The notes under the pieces: model-generated | What the model saw: the letters and a program-made list of their open reading frames with translations, nothing else | Told to the model about the DNA's origin: nothing | Databases searched by the model: none | Program-made: the position numbers and the translations under genes | Assembly: GCF_025399195.1 (NCBI RefSeq) | Contig: NW_026252099.1 | Coordinates: 310,001-374,000, forward strand | Reading direction: 5' to 3' | Origin: Umbelopsis ramanniana AG | Taxonomy: Eukaryota > Mucoromycota > Umbelopsidomycetes > Umbelopsidales > Umbelopsidaceae | Length of the DNA: 64,000 nucleotides | Shown here: positions 1 through 11,320 of the stretch, in pieces | Layout: every line of letters starts with the position of its first letter | How positions within the stretch are numbered: the stretch's first letter is position 1

Positions 1-1637
1 TGTTCAACGAGAGCAACAGCACGAGGCATTTACAGTTCTAAAGGAAATGAAAGGCACAGTCAAGAAAGTAGAATGGCTTGTAAGTGATGTTCACGTCATC
101 CACATGCCCGTTGAATACATGTCTTAACGTTTATTATTCCATTAGGCACAGTTGAAGGAATCTGGTTTTGATAATGAGGCGGATTTGGACGCAACTATTA
201 AAAAGTTGGAAGAGGGCATTCAGCGAGCGAGAAACAAGGAGCTAGGCATCGACGAGAACGATGACAAAGTCAGTAGCTCAACGAATATGCAGCTGTGTTT
301 CTCTATCATATTGGAACTAACATACACTGCAGGAGCCTCCTACATTCCCTCTATTAGATATTCCTGATGACCAGCTATCTGAAGCAGACAAAAAAGAGAA
401 AAAGAAGCAGCGCTTATTGAAGGCTGGTTATGATGCTCGACAGAGAGCCAAAAAGGCAAAGGAAGAGGACAAAGCACGTCAGGCAGAAATTGCTCGATTG
501 GACGAAGAGCGACGTATGAACCACCCTGATGAATGGCTTTCAGATCTCAAGGAAAAACGAAAGGTAACTAGTCGAAAGGTATATATTAGCTTGAAATAGT
601 GGTGCTAATTGCCTCATTATTGCATAGGCAACAGTTGAGCGGATCAAGACTAAGAAGCGCTTGGCTTCCGAGCTAGCGGACAGACGTAGTCATGCCTCTC
701 AGCTAAGAATGAGATCCATAGCTAGCTTAGCAAGTGATACACCAGCATCTAAGCGGCGGAAACGTGGAGCTGAAGGTAAGCGCTATTTTACTACCCGCAA
801 TTGTCAACTACAGATAAGCTGATGCAACATTCATGGTATAGAGGATACGTTCGGTGCGGATGATGAGGACTGGATGGTCTATCGAGAAATTGTAAGTGGG
901 AAAATAGAGAGTCGGGAATGGGACGATGATAATTTAATACTAACTATAAAATTCGCATTGCAGAATCGCGAAGAAGAGTCTGAAGATGAAGAAGAGGATA
1001 TGGCATCACTCAACCACTACGAGTCACTTTTATTGCAACATGATCCCGACTTTTTGCCTGAGCATGCGTTTGAAGCAGAACAAGATCCAACCAACACTCT
1101 CCTTCACCTACTAAAGCATGGCATGTATCCAAAGTATGACGCACAAGATGTCGGCCAGTCCCATCAGCTACACGTTAACGTAGAGCGGGTGAGAGTACCA
1201 GAGGTTCTATTTCAACCTAGCATCATTGGACTGGATCAAGCTGGCCTGGTAGATAATATCAACGATATTGTTCGAGTATACGATGCCTCACGCAAGCAAA
1301 GCATTGTCAAGGTAAGCATGAGCTGTGACATGCTCATTATAGTTGTACTTCTTACTGACTGGAAGTTTAGAATGTATTCGTCACTGGCGGCTTTGGTCTC
1401 ATGCCTGGACTTGCCCCAAGATTAGAAAAAACTTTCCAAGAAAACTTCAATGTTGGATGGAATATTAGAGTTAAGACAGCTTCTAATCCTACGGAAGATG
1501 CATGGCGCGGAGCAGCAGAATTCTCAATGAACGATGAATTTTCTAAATTGTCAATAAGCAAGGCTGAATATGAAGAGTATGGTGGAGAATACATCAAAGA
1601 GCATGGCTTAGGAAACGTGTTTCGATCATCGTCATAA
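1..1637 (+). CDS. ARP5: Actin-related protein 5 (INO80 complex), C-terminal part
   Basis: The 5' end lies outside the window. Seven exons are visible: 1-79, 146-268, 333-563, 628-775, 842-891, 964-1311 and 1371-1637 (TAA stop). The first visible exons encode a long charged helical insert rich in Lys, Glu and Arg, including a QRAKKAKEEDKARQ-like run. This insert between actin subdomains is typical of Arp5. The actin fold then resumes: FQPSIIGLDQAGL precedes the last intron, and the phosphate-2 loop VFVTGGFGLMPGL lies in the last exon, followed by the C-terminal helix region NPTEDAWRGAAEF. Arp5 partners Ies6 in the INO80 nucleosome remodeller in the nucleus. The gene converges on the dehydratase gene, with about 70 bp between stops. 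The family call is secure; start and full length are unknown. Confidence 0.88.
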
Positions 1638-1706
1638 GAGACATTCATATCATGTTAATAAAATATAATTAAAATAAACCGTAACCAGGGTGTAGTGAAG
1701 AATGAA

Positions 1707-2674
1707 CTATTCGTAGTCAGGCTCTGATTCTGGCTTAACGGCTGGATCAATGCCAATGCTCTTCATCTTAACAGCTATTTCAAACAGGTAGTCATAGCAT
1801 TCGCACATAGTCTTTGCCTTTTCCCATGATTCTAGAATCCGTGAAATATCATTTAGTTTCCTCCATGGTACCAAATAAACAGCAAGTTGGTAGAACTTAC
1901 CGCCCCAAACGTAAACACCGTGTCGTCTAACCAAGACTGCGCACGTGTCTGGATACTTCTCCATAGCCTGTTACACATTGGTTTGTTAGAACGGAGATGG
2001 TACCATCACTAGCAAATCACAAGTGACGATTTTACTCACCAGTGCCATTCTTTCAGTAAGATCTTCTTCCTCAGGAGTGTTCTCAACAATGGGTACGACC
2101 AGTTTATCAAAGTACCGAAGATTGGTTTTGGTAGAACCACGTCTGATACCTTTGATCATCTCTTGGTGAGAAATCTCAAACGTCTCGCCGGGATACAGTA
2201 AAGTAGCCATAACGGCATTTTGAGAATGAGTGTGAATACAAGCTCCAGCTTCACGCATAGTGTATGCATTGTAGAATAAGGGAGTGCATGCTGATGGTTT
2301 GAATACTTGTGGTTTGCGAAGCACTTGTCTATCGGCCAAAGTCATAACGAAAAGATCCTCAGGCTTCATTCTCTCCTTTTGCACTCCAGAAGGAGCAATA
2401 TAAACATGTTCACTACGAAAAATTAAAGTGAGAACGTTTAGCGCATCTCGCACAAGCAATACAGTAAAGGGATAAGCGCTTACTCTTTCTTTATGCTAAT
2501 ACCACCACCTGTTCCCGTGACCCAGCCTGAAGTATAGAACAGCCTGCAAAGCTCGGGAATAAGGTTGGCAGGATGCAAGGGATCATCCGATTTGCACAAG
2601 GCATCAGCGTTATGGGAGCTTTGGAATCTGGCAGGGTCGACAGGTTCAACACCAACAAAGTCTGAATTTGACAT
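1707..2674 (-). CDS. MDE1: Methylthioribulose-1-phosphate dehydratase (MtnB/APIP)
   Basis: This enzyme removes water from 5-methylthioribulose-1-phosphate in the cytosolic methionine salvage pathway. There are four exons: 2674-2484, 2412-2040, 1967-1901 and 1831-1707, giving 251 aa, normal for the family. It is a class II aldolase fold. I see the zinc-ligand motif [11 protein letters not shown], the candidate catalytic Glu in SHQEMIKG, and the late zinc His in RRHGVYVWG. The glycine-rich [13 protein letters not shown] loop near the N-terminus binds phosphate in this family. The ATG at 2674 was chosen because the reading before it is only antisense to the neighbouring promoter. The gene is divergent from TAF3, with 133 bp between start codons, so the two probably share a promoter. 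Confidence 0.92.
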
Positions 2675-2807
2675 GCTGGACAGAAAAAGCAGTTTCAACT
2701 GTGCCAAATTGTCCGCCAGGCAAGAAATTACCAGGCAGTGGCTTGTGCAGACAACTTTGTCCAGCCATAGCAGGTCATTCTCACCTTTCAATCGCTGCCA
2801 AACGCCC
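2675..2807. promoter_or_regulatory. Short divergent promoter, MDE1/TAF3
   Basis: Only 133 bp separate the two divergent start codons (2674 on minus, 2808 on plus), so both core promoters must sit here or overlap the genes. I see no clear TATA box. That two unrelated genes share one nucleosome-free region is inferred from spacing alone. Confidence 0.5.
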
Positions 2808-4547
2808 ATGGCTGAGAGTCTTTGCTTTGCACTTTTGCGTACGACTACGCTTCAAATACTACAGTCGGCAGGATTCGAATCGTCACACCTCACGTCTGCC
2901 GATGTATTGACTGATGTTTTTAGTCGCTACCTTGAATTGCTAGGTCAGACTACTGCTGAGTTAGCAGAACATTCTGGCCGAGTCAAGGCAAACGCTCTGG
3001 ACACCTCAACCACTTTCTCAGAGCTTCATATAGACATCGGATCTCTCAGAGATTGGCTTGAAATTGGCGATGGAAAAGTCCTTTTACCTTCATGGAGCAA
3101 TGGCAATGATCCTGGCCAAGTTTTAAACGGTATATCATCAATGACAAAGCGTGATTTTACTGCTGAAGTGAGAAGCTTGCTAATGTATTCATCTATAGAT
3201 GTAATACGAAGTGGTTGTCAAATTGTAGATCCGGACGATACTATTGAGTACGAATATCAAGAAGTTCCGGAAGACATCGACACCCTATTAAGCGATGACG
3301 ACGCGTTCACAGAGAGCAGCGAAGAAGAGTTTGAAGAAGACGACGTCGACGAAACCAACGCCGCAGAATTACACAACGGCGTAGAATATGGAAACCACCA
3401 ATCTAATTATATTCCTAATCACCTCCCACCACTCCCAATACAGTCCTTAGACGATGATAATGTATCTGCTCCTCAAGTTGAACAGCCGAGTTCATCGACA
3501 GCACAAAAGCAAGATTCACAAGCTCCAAAACCTTTGAACGCTATACTTTTGAAGACTGGGAAAAGAAAGGCACCTAAAGAACCTTACAGACACAAAATAC
3601 CCTTTGAAGACTCTTATCTTGGAAATCTAGATATTAGAGGCGCCGAAGACAGCACGATGCAGGACATCCAAGCGTCATCATTAGAAGATAATCATAAGAT
3701 GGTACCGTTTGATAAATTATCGAAATATGTGGAGAAGAAAAAGGACGCTGGGGTGCAGGCAACCAAGCGACACAAGAGTTGGGCCAATTCCGAGCATTTC
3801 GCAGAAAACATAAATCCCAACCGTATGTTGATGTTCTCCGACGAATTAGTCAGTACGGCACCACCGAGTATTCTGGAGAAGATAATAACTAAAGTAGCGC
3901 CTTCTGCTGCTGTATCAAAACTTTCAGCACCCAATTTATGGACCGACGTGATTGCAAGTGGGTCCAGCTTACCTGAGGATGCCATATCAAAGCCGACAGT
4001 CGATGTACCCGAAATACCTACCCCTGTGATCGAAAAGCCTGCACCCGCACCTGTAGTCGTCAAAAGAGCAAAAAGCAACTCAATATCATCGGCAGGCACT
4101 ACTGTTGTTCACCCACCGAAGAAGCATGAGCCAGTGCGGACCGCCGCCCCAACGTCGCTTGCAGCATTGGCGGCGTCTGATTCTACCCCTGCTGCACCGA
4201 AGAAGAGTGGTTTGACTGTCAACTTATCGCTAAACACTTTGGGAACACATAACCAACCAGCCCCATCCTCTGCGGCAGCACCTTCCTCCAGCGACTCTAG
4301 CACTCCTAAGATTCGATTCAAGCTCAAACTTCCTACAGTGGTAGAATCAGCACCGCCGCCTGTGGAAGTTTCAGGTGGAGATACTGAGGTCATCAACTGT
4401 ATTTGCGACAATCCACATGTCGACTATGGAACGTTTATGATAGCATGCGACAATTGTAGTGAATGGTTCCATGGAGATTGTGTCGGTATACGAGAAAGTG
4501 ACCAAGTTGCTGAGTGGTATTGTATGCGATGTCGACCAAGACATTGA
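2808..4547 (+). CDS. TAF3: TFIID subunit 3-like: histone fold plus PHD finger
   Basis: Single exon, 579 aa. The open frame runs upstream to about 2565, but that part is antisense to the dehydratase exon, so I start at ATG 2808. Residues 1 to about 85 form a bromo-associated histone-fold domain ([20 protein letters not shown], then [20 protein letters not shown]) that in TAF3 pairs with TAF10. The middle is disordered and acidic, then Pro/Ala/Ser-rich. The last ~55 residues are a PHD finger with the C4-H-C3 pattern: [21 protein letters not shown] and WYCMRC. In animals this PHD reads H3K4me3 at promoters; the S. cerevisiae TAF3 is known to lack it. A TAF10 gene sits 16 kb away. A different histone-fold/PHD protein is possible but less likely. 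Confidence 0.85.
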   Translation: MAESLCFALLRTTTLQILQSAGFESSHLTSADVLTDVFSRYLELLGQTTAELAEHSGRVKANALDTSTTFSELHIDIGSLRDWLEIGDGKVLLPSWSNGNDPGQVLNGISSMTKRDFTAEVRSLLMYSSIDVIRSGCQIVDPDDTIEYEYQEVPEDIDTLLSDDDAFTESSEEEFEEDDVDETNAAELHNGVEYGNHQSNYIPNHLPPLPIQSLDDDNVSAPQVEQPSSSTAQKQDSQAPKPLNAILLKTGKRKAPKEPYRHKIPFEDSYLGNLDIRGAEDSTMQDIQASSLEDNHKMVPFDKLSKYVEKKKDAGVQATKRHKSWANSEHFAENINPNRMLMFSDELVSTAPPSILEKIITKVAPSAAVSKLSAPNLWTDVIASGSSLPEDAISKPTVDVPEIPTPVIEKPAPAPVVVKRAKSNSISSAGTTVVHPPKKHEPVRTAAPTSLAALAASDSTPAAPKKSGLTVNLSLNTLGTHNQPAPSSAAAPSSSDSSTPKIRFKLKLPTVVESAPPPVEVSGGDTEVINCICDNPHVDYGTFMIACDNCSEWFHGDCVGIRESDQVAEWYCMRCRPRH

Positions 4548-4656
4548 AGAGACCAACCGCACTGGAACACTCCTTACAAATTAGGAATTTTCATATTAAA
4601 AAGAAAAACCGTTAAAAAATAAAATTTTCGATTATACCACCACCCATCGATTGCAA

Positions 4657-5868
4657 ATGCAGAAGAGAACAATCCTAGACATCATAGAGGAGAAAGGCAA
4701 AATCAATGTCTGCGCTCCTATGGTGCGATACAGTAAACTACCCTTTCGGGAGCTTGTTCGACAGTAAGTGCCGGGAGTCCACTTCCTCCGCCTAGATTCA
4801 AAAAAAAAAAAAGTTACGCTAACATGAAGCCGTTCCTGACAGATACAATTGCGATGTTGTCTACACACCGATGATTTTGGCCGATGTCTTTAAAAGCTCG
4901 GAATTTGCGAGAGAAACAGATTTTTCAACCAACGAGAGAGACGATCCAGTTGTGATTCAATTTGCTGCCAGTAATGGCAAAGATCTAGCCGATGCAGCTG
5001 AGCTTGCCAGTCCATATGTTAGTGGCATCGGTATGTATTCGCTATTATCTATGGCTACACAGAAAAAATCAACTAAGATTTGAATTTCTTCAAGATATCA
5101 ACTGTGGATGTCCTCAAAAGTGGGCTATTCATGAAAAAATCGGTGCTCATTTGATGTCACAACCAGAGACTGTCCGGGATATGATCAGAACCGTTAAAGG
5201 CAGACTCAACATACCCTGCAGCATCAAGATCCGAGTTCACCCAGACCTAAAGTAAGAAGAGTTATCAAGCTTGTTGGCTAAATTGACACATCATCACTGA
5301 CGGTGCCTTTTTCTCCAACAGAGAAACATACGAGTTTGTCAAACGAGCGGAATCCGTTGGTGTCGAGTACATTACCGTCCACGGCAGAACAAAAACACAG
5401 AAAAACACAGAGCCTGCCAATTTAGACGCAATTCGATTTGTAAAGGAGTCAGCCTCAGTACCCATCATCGCCAATGGCGGCGTATTTTCCATGGCCGACG
5501 TTGAAGAGATATATTCAAAAACCAATGTGGATGGTGTCATGTCTGCTAGAGGTTTGCTTCGAAATCCTGCATTATTTGCCGGTTACGAAAACACCCCATG
5601 GGAATGTATTGAGGTGAGCCTATCATCCGGCTGAAAAATCTGCTTACTGCATGCACTTAATGTGATTTTCCTTCTGTTGCAGAGCTATGTCCATATGGCA
5701 CTCGGGTACGGTACAAATCACTTTATCTTCCACCATCACTTGATGTACATGATGGAAGATATTATGAGCAACAGTGAGCGCAAAACTTTCAACATCTTAT
5801 CAAGTATTCCCGCCATCCTTGACCACCTGGAATCAGATTGGGGATTGGATGTCTCTCGATTGGCGTAA
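4657..5868 (+). CDS. DUS4: tRNA-dihydrouridine synthase, Dus4 type
   Basis: An FMN enzyme that reduces uridine to dihydrouridine in the D-loop of tRNA; yeast Dus4 acts at U20a and U20b. Five exons: 4657-4763, 4843-5030, 5095-5251, 5322-5613 and 5683-5868, giving 309 aa. Visible motifs are VCAPMVRYSKLPFR near the start (TIM-barrel strand 1), the catalytic cysteine in DINCGCPQ, the FMN-binding ITVHGRTK and IIANGGV, and MSARGLLRNPALF. The short length without an N-terminal zinc finger favours Dus4 over Dus3. The first intron has a run of about 12 A. The gene converges on CFD1, with 145 bp between stops. Confidence 0.92.
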
Positions 5869-6013
5869 TGCCACTTGCTGTTATCTGTCATATCATATAT
5901 TTTTTTTTCTTTTATTATTGGCTGTATAATTTCTAGAAGCTGCTGTAATTTACAAAAGGGAAATCCTACCATAGAATTCAAATTGTTTATATGTTGAAAA
6001 GAAGAAACGATAA

Positions 6014-7043
6014 TTATTTCGTGTGCTGTGCAGTCAGTTGCTCTGTGATTTTTTGGAAAGTAGGAAATAGGTTGGATGTTTCAAACTTATTGACATAAGA
6101 GCCATCTCCTTCTGCTTCCACCATACTCGTAAATGCAGGATCGATTGGAACCCTACCGAGGAATGGAATACCATAGTCCTTGGCCATAGATTCACCGCCT
6201 CCCGAAGAAAATACATTGGTGCATTCCTATATCATCATGAAATTAGATAAGAAACGGCATTCAGAGCGGGTTCAGTTCTGTAAATACTGATACTTACTGC
6301 GCAGTGTGGGCAGACAAAACCACTCATATTTTCCACAACACCGAGAATAGGAAGTTCAACTTTCTTACAGAAAGAAAGTTCCTTACGGACATCTGCAAGT
6401 GCTACGCCCTGAGGGGTTGTAACAATAACTGCACCATCTGGATTGAACGCCTTCAGAAATTCAACAACAGATATATGTTCATCTGATGTTCCAGGTGGTG
6501 TGTCGATAATCAAGTAATCCAGCTCTCCCCAACATACATCCTGCAAGAATTGCTTGATCATTGCTATGGCAGCATTAGTAAGCAAGTCCAAAATGAAGAA
6601 CACAAAGATCTATTGCATACCATTCTTCTTAGGTCCACGCCATACGACTGAGTCGTTCTTGTTTTGCAAAAGGAATCCAATTGACATACAGCAAAGTCGT
6701 TGCTTTTCATCTGCATAGACTGGCACCCAACTGATACAAACGAGAGTACATATGAAGTTTGTACGTTAAGACATTGAACAAGTCAATGATAATTCTATCA
6801 ATTTTTCAGCAAAGCTTACCCATTAGAAGCTTGGTGAACCTGTTTGCCGTCCAAGCCAAGCATGCGAGGAATGCTAGGGCCAGTTAGATCAACGTCCAAG
6901 ACACCGACCTTGAATCCTTGGTGCACAAGCCCAAGAGAAAGTTGTGTTGTAACAGACGATTTGCCTACTCCGCCTTTACCAGAAAGCACCAAGATAATGT
7001 GCTTCACTTTTGCGAGCTGTTTGCTAATTCCTTGGTCAGCCAT
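6014..7043 (-). CDS. CFD1: Cytosolic Fe-S cluster assembly ATPase Cfd1/NUBP2
   Basis: A P-loop NTPase scaffold that assembles 4Fe-4S clusters with Nbp35 for cytosolic and nuclear proteins. Four exons: 7043-6820, 6730-6621, 6563-6298 and 6226-6014, 270 aa. The deviant Walker A loop is [16 protein letters not shown], followed by [17 protein letters not shown] and the switch-like [13 protein letters not shown]. The cluster-binding CPHC motif of Mrp/Nbp35 proteins ends exon 3. The absence of an N-terminal four-cysteine extension separates it from Nbp35. The start is the only ATG ahead of the P-loop. Confidence 0.93.
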
Positions 7044-7428
7044 GTCAAGAATGGGTGTAAGTAATAAGCGTTAAAAAGTAGATCCCGAAAATTTCAGACG
7101 GACAGATCTTACAAATGAGATGCTCAAACTCAGCTCCAGTTTGGCAGCGCTGAATAGACGCAGCAGTCTGCCATATCAAAATGAAGAATAGAGGATATCT
7201 TTTATTGGACATTGAAGACATATAGTTCGAATATAATGTTGACGACTAGTTTCTTCCAGCTATCATAAACTTCGATCATTATCTAAGGTCCATACGAATA
7301 CGGGATATATAACTACAGCAAAACCATCTACAGATCACCGTAAAAATTACAACCTATCTGTTGGCTTGAAGCAAGTAAAAGTGAATTTCGACCATAGAAC
7401 CTATGTGGATCGTATAAAGGTAGTGCGA
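7044..7428. other. Intergenic, no gene seen
   Basis: This 385-bp A/T-rich stretch holds the CFD1 5' region and the 3' region of the next minus-strand gene. I see no credible ORF or repeat. Confidence 0.6.
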
Positions 7429-8553
7429 TTATATCGAAATTGAATCCATTCGGCGCACGAGATGAGTTTGCATGTCTTCAGACTTTCTTACTTCTTCCGC
7501 AACTTTCAACTTGTTATCTACAGATTGGCACATTTTCTCGAGCTTTAAATGCAAATGGTTTAGTCTGCTTGTGATGAATAAGGCAATATTCAGGTATCTA
7601 CTTACCAGCTCATTTTGATTGTCATACGCAAATCGATATTGTTTTCTCAAAATCCTTCGAGCCTTTGCCAATTTACCAAGATGAATTAAATCTTCTGCAT
7701 AATAAAGCCAGCATTTGCATTCTTGAACAGTATCGTTCAGTTTCTGCGCAAGCTGTATTTGACGTATTGCTAGAGATCCTGCTTTCAAAGCCTATAATGG
7801 AGTCATTGATATTAGAACGCTGATGTAATCCGATAACTTGAAGCGGCTATTTTAATGCTTACATATCGACTGTTTGCTTTTGCAAGAGAGCTATAGGCAC
7901 CCCCCAAAACAGCAAAATACAGACCAGTGAAGTGCATCATTCCGTCGCGTACCCAAGACCTCCACAACGACTTCATGCTGTAGGTAAACATTGTAAGTAT
8001 GAAAAAGCATTTGAGTAGATTTGCTCTACCAAATCTCGCTCTTACCATCGAATATCTCCAAGTGTAAAAGAGTCTTGCATATAGTTACTATTTACAGTCA
8101 AAGTGATGTTGATTATGACATCAATGCCTTTTGATTCGCCCTGAATGTTGGCAGAATCCCATTTTTCTTCTTCAAACAAGCCAAGCAGGAGCAGATTGGT
8201 TACTAACGTAGGCTGTGCCTGCCATCGTTGTAACGTGGCATGGAACGTATGAATATGTGAGCATTGAATAGAAGCTTCATACTGTTGCGCCCCATTGCAG
8301 CTGTTCATTATAGATGTAGGTATTGTTGTCGTTACTGTTTTTTGCACATATGGCTGGCGATGCGATCGAATATGACGATCCCGTACTAAAGTGAATGAAT
8401 AATGAGAACGGCAAGTCTAACTTATACTCATTGATACAAAGTCCACAAACCATTGTGAATACGAAATATATCCTCAGACTTCCGTAGCCTGTCTGCAGAA
8501 AATGTAGATCTAAAGTTGCGGCATCGAAGATCTTGATGATCTATGTTTGCCAT
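7429..8553 (-). CDS. Conserved-looking protein of unknown function, 285 aa
   Basis: Five exons: 8553-8451, 8385-8046, 7977-7863, 7791-7606 and 7542-7429. The first intron uses a GTTTGT donor, the choice that opens a continuous frame from an ATG. The N-terminal third is polar with no signal peptide. The middle holds FEEEKWDSANIQGESKGID and a Trp-rich segment, MKSLWRSWVRDGMMHFTGLY. The C-terminal half is helical and TPR-like (QIQLAQKLNDTVQECKCWLY, LAKARRILRKQYRFAYDNQN). Clean splicing and even codon use argue for a real, constrained gene. I do not recognise the family well enough to name it; the helical half suggests a scaffold role, which is a guess. The start exon is less certain than the rest. 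Confidence 0.7.
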
Positions 8554-8961
8554 ACCAGTTGAAAATACTATATCCGACTCTCATGTCTTATATGTGGGGG
8601 TCAAAAATCAGCTAGCAAACTCAGAACTTAAACAGCACAAACAATTATCTAATCAGTCTCAGCGCGCAATATACGTGAGCTCACATTAGTGTAAGCGTAT
8701 AGAGAACAGGCATTGCACATAACAACAAAATTATAATAACAACTTTGTACTGCACACACTTGGCTATGTAGGATCATCCTCCAAGATTGCACATACTATA
8801 TCGGCAATGCCTGCCTTTCATCATCATTTCAATTTCGTAGCTTACCTCCCAACTTACTCATTCGTTCCAACGTTACCAAGCATTTGACCAGCAAACAACC
8901 CTTACATGGCCATAGGGTCAAAGCCTACTGAGCGAACCAACCACAAAGGCCAACAAAAAAA

Positions 8962-8982
8962 GGAGGCTACATAGTAGCCTCC
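8962..8982. repeat. Perfect inverted repeat, 9-bp arms, 3-nt loop
   Basis: The arms are GGAGGCTAC and GTAGCCTCC around the loop ATA, preceded on the plus strand by a run of seven A. The form resembles a transcript-end hairpin, but intrinsic terminators are not a fungal mechanism. RNA structure in a 3' UTR or upstream leader is more plausible. Confidence 0.7.
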
Positions 8983-8993
8983 AATGCAAAAAG

Positions 8994-9008
8994 TGTGCAA
9001 ATTGCACA
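8994..9008. repeat. Perfect inverted repeat, 7-bp arms
   Basis: TGTGCAA and TTGCACA flank a single A. A near-palindrome of this size fits a dimeric factor site as well as an RNA hairpin. It lies 11 bp from the preceding hairpin. Confidence 0.6.
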
Positions 9009-9140
9009 AGTTTTACAAGCACATCGCGCCGCACGCATTAACGTGAATCCGCTTGAGCAACCATTTCCATTACTTTGCATAAAAAAGAGCAGAGCAGAAT
9101 GCATGGAAATGAGTCACTTGAGGGTATGATCTCAGCCGAC

Positions 9141-9163
9141 TTGACATGGTGCAACCATGTCAA
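9141..9163. repeat. Perfect inverted repeat, 10-bp arms, 3-nt loop
   Basis: TTGACATGGT and ACCATGTCAA flank GCA. It is the longest of the three hairpins and sits about 200 bp past the stop codon of the sugar transporter, in or near its 3' UTR. Confidence 0.7.
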
Positions 9164-9363
9164 AGTACAGCACCCCTTGTGCCAGTAAGTGAAGGAGAAG
9201 AAATGAGGGTAGACAAAGCCGAAGCAATGTCACCCTCGTTTGTATTCCGAAGAAGAAGGATAGGTAACTGAATCATAAGAAAGATGTGGCCACCCAAGAA
9301 GTAAAGAAAGAAAGAAAAAAAGGGGGAAGGATGGCGCACAAAATACGAAGAATGGTAAAATGC

Positions 9364-11170
9364 TTACTTTGAGAACAATTGCTCCATTTGCTCCAGTGTG
9401 ATGTCTTTGGATTCAGGTACAAAGAAGTACCATACACCAGCTACAAAGCAGCAGGCACCAAAAAAGAAGTAGGCAGCAGATGCACTGTGAGCTGAGAACA
9501 CAGGCATAATCAAGGTAGTGAAAATGGAGAAAATCCAAAAAATTGAAAATGTGAGGGCGCAACCTGTGAAGAACAAATTTCAGTTAGCGATATACTTCAC
9601 CATACTATACCATCATTATTTGGCATTGCCTTACCCTTTGCACGACAGCGCATATTAAAAATCTCTGAACTAGAGGTGAAAGCTTGGTCAGGGTTGAATG
9701 CGTAAAAGGTCAATGTTTTCGTGCCTCAAATACTTACGGTACGACGAAAGAAACGATGCCCAGCGAGTAAGAATAACAAAAACTGAAGATGAACAAGAAA
9801 GCCATGATAGCATTACGAGCAGGGACCGATGTCATGATGATGTTTCCTTGAGCATCCATGTGTGAAAAGGCTTGAAACATGGCGCCAATCATCATCATGC
9901 TGATACACATCATCCATGTGCCTGAGAGCAAGATGGGTTTGCGGCCCCATCTGTCCAAGAAGGTTACGGTTACGAGAGTTCCCAAGAAGCCAAAAGCACC
10001 GACACCGCAAGTTGCTACCAAGGATGAAGAGACACTGGAAAGGCCAGCACTCTTGAAAACAGTGGGAGCAAAGTAGCGAACTAATAAGAGCGGAAAGATA
10101 TTAGGATCAAGTACTTTTCACTACGCACATCGTATTTAAAAAGCTTACCCGCTTGAGTGCCAGTCAGAGCAGCACCTAAAGCCAAGGTAAATGAAATAAG
10201 GGTTCTCTTGCGGTTGGTACCCTGGAACAACTCCCAAACGGTTGCTTGGCCAAGAGATCTTTCATAATCGAGCTCTTGCTTAATCTCATTAAACTCCGCT
10301 TGAATATTGACATCGGTTATAGGAGCTTCCCGGAGATCGCTCAGGACTTGCAGCGATTCTTCGTCCCGGCCTTGATAGATGAGCCAACGAGGTGAAAAGG
10401 GTAGAGTGAATGAAAATATTCCAAGTCCAACGCACAGGAGCAGCTCAATGAGCCACGGAGCACGCCATCCCCACGAAGTGACCAAGAAACTGGTTCCGTA
10501 AGTCACAAAGTAGCCTATTAGCGTACCAAATGACTTCATCACCGTGTAAAGACTAATGAGTCGGCCACGAATGTCCGCAGGGGCAATTTCAGAGTGATAG
10601 AGAGGGATGCTGTTTGTAATGATACCATTTCCGATACCAGCAATGATTCTTCCAGCCAATAGAACGCCATATTTCATGCCAATGACTTGCATAAGGACTC
10701 CAATAGCAAAGATAAAGCACGATACAATGATAGAGTACTTCCTGCCTATCTTGTCTATAAGATGCAGTTCAAAGTCTTTTAGTGGGAAGCTACGATTATG
10801 TACTGTCAGTGCGAGTGAAACCTTACCACAAAAATAAGCAGATGACAGAGCGCCTAAACCGCCAAGCGCCAAAGTCATGACAAGAAGAACACTCTTCAGG
10901 TAGGCATTGATATCCGGGAAAGCTGCCATAAACGTTGGTAGAGATAGAATACCTGCTACGGCTCCAGTATCGTATCCACAAATGAACTGTTATAAGACAA
11001 ACAAGTTAGGAGACACATCAGAATATCAGCGATCGGCATAAACGTACTCCTCCTAAAGCTGCTAATAGTCCCGAGATATACACAGTTCTTCTTCTTCCAT
11101 GGCTCTTACGAGCCGGTGGAGAGAGGTAAGACTCTTCGATAGAGTGGTCGACTTTTTCAATATGAGTCAT
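9364..11170 (-). CDS. MFS sugar (hexose-type) transporter
   Basis: Plasma-membrane sugar porter, 488 aa, with about 12 predicted membrane spans. Six exons: 11170-11048, 10986-10827, 10754-10149, 10080-9738, 9669-9635 and 9563-9364; exon 5 is only 35 nt. Family motifs: GFICGYDTGAVAG in span 1, DKIGRKYS between spans 2 and 3, the Arg-Gly motif APADIRGRLISLY, the PESPRW-like PFSPRWLIYQGR before the central loop, DRWGRKPILL, VPSEIFNMRCRAKG, and VPESKDITLEQME at the C-terminus. The N-terminus is cytosolic and basic. Exact substrate cannot be read from sequence; hexose, pentose or polyol are all possible. The 3' flank carries the hairpin cluster. Confidence 0.9.
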
Positions 11171-11320
11171 TGCAGAAAGATAGAAAGTGGAGCTGCAACT
11201 GCATCTTAAAATCAAAATAAAAAGACGTAAAAATCGGGGTGACCGGGAAGTCAGTGGCTGAAGGAAGCAACAAAACATTCTGATTCGTTGATTTTACTAT
11301 TTTACAGAATTTTTTTTTTT

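Larger units (their letters stand above)
8554..9363. other. 810-bp spacer with a cluster of perfect hairpins
   Basis: No credible ORF. The stretch lies between the 3' end of the sugar transporter and the 5' end of the unknown 285-aa gene, both on minus. It holds three perfect inverted repeats within about 200 bp, listed separately. Towards 9300 there is an A/G-rich tract. Confidence 0.6.

Noticed and set aside
2565-2807. In-frame upstream extension of TAF3 (81 extra codons)
   Set aside because: Entirely antisense to the MDE1 first exon and promoter; the histone fold starts right after ATG 2808.
2869-2882. tRNA B-box-like GGATTCGAATC
   Set aside because: Inside the TAF3 coding sequence with no A box, acceptor stem or cloverleaf around it.
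3692-4411. Two long minus-strand ORFs inside TAF3
   Set aside because: Mirror frames of a low-complexity Ala/Pro/Ser coding region; no domain.
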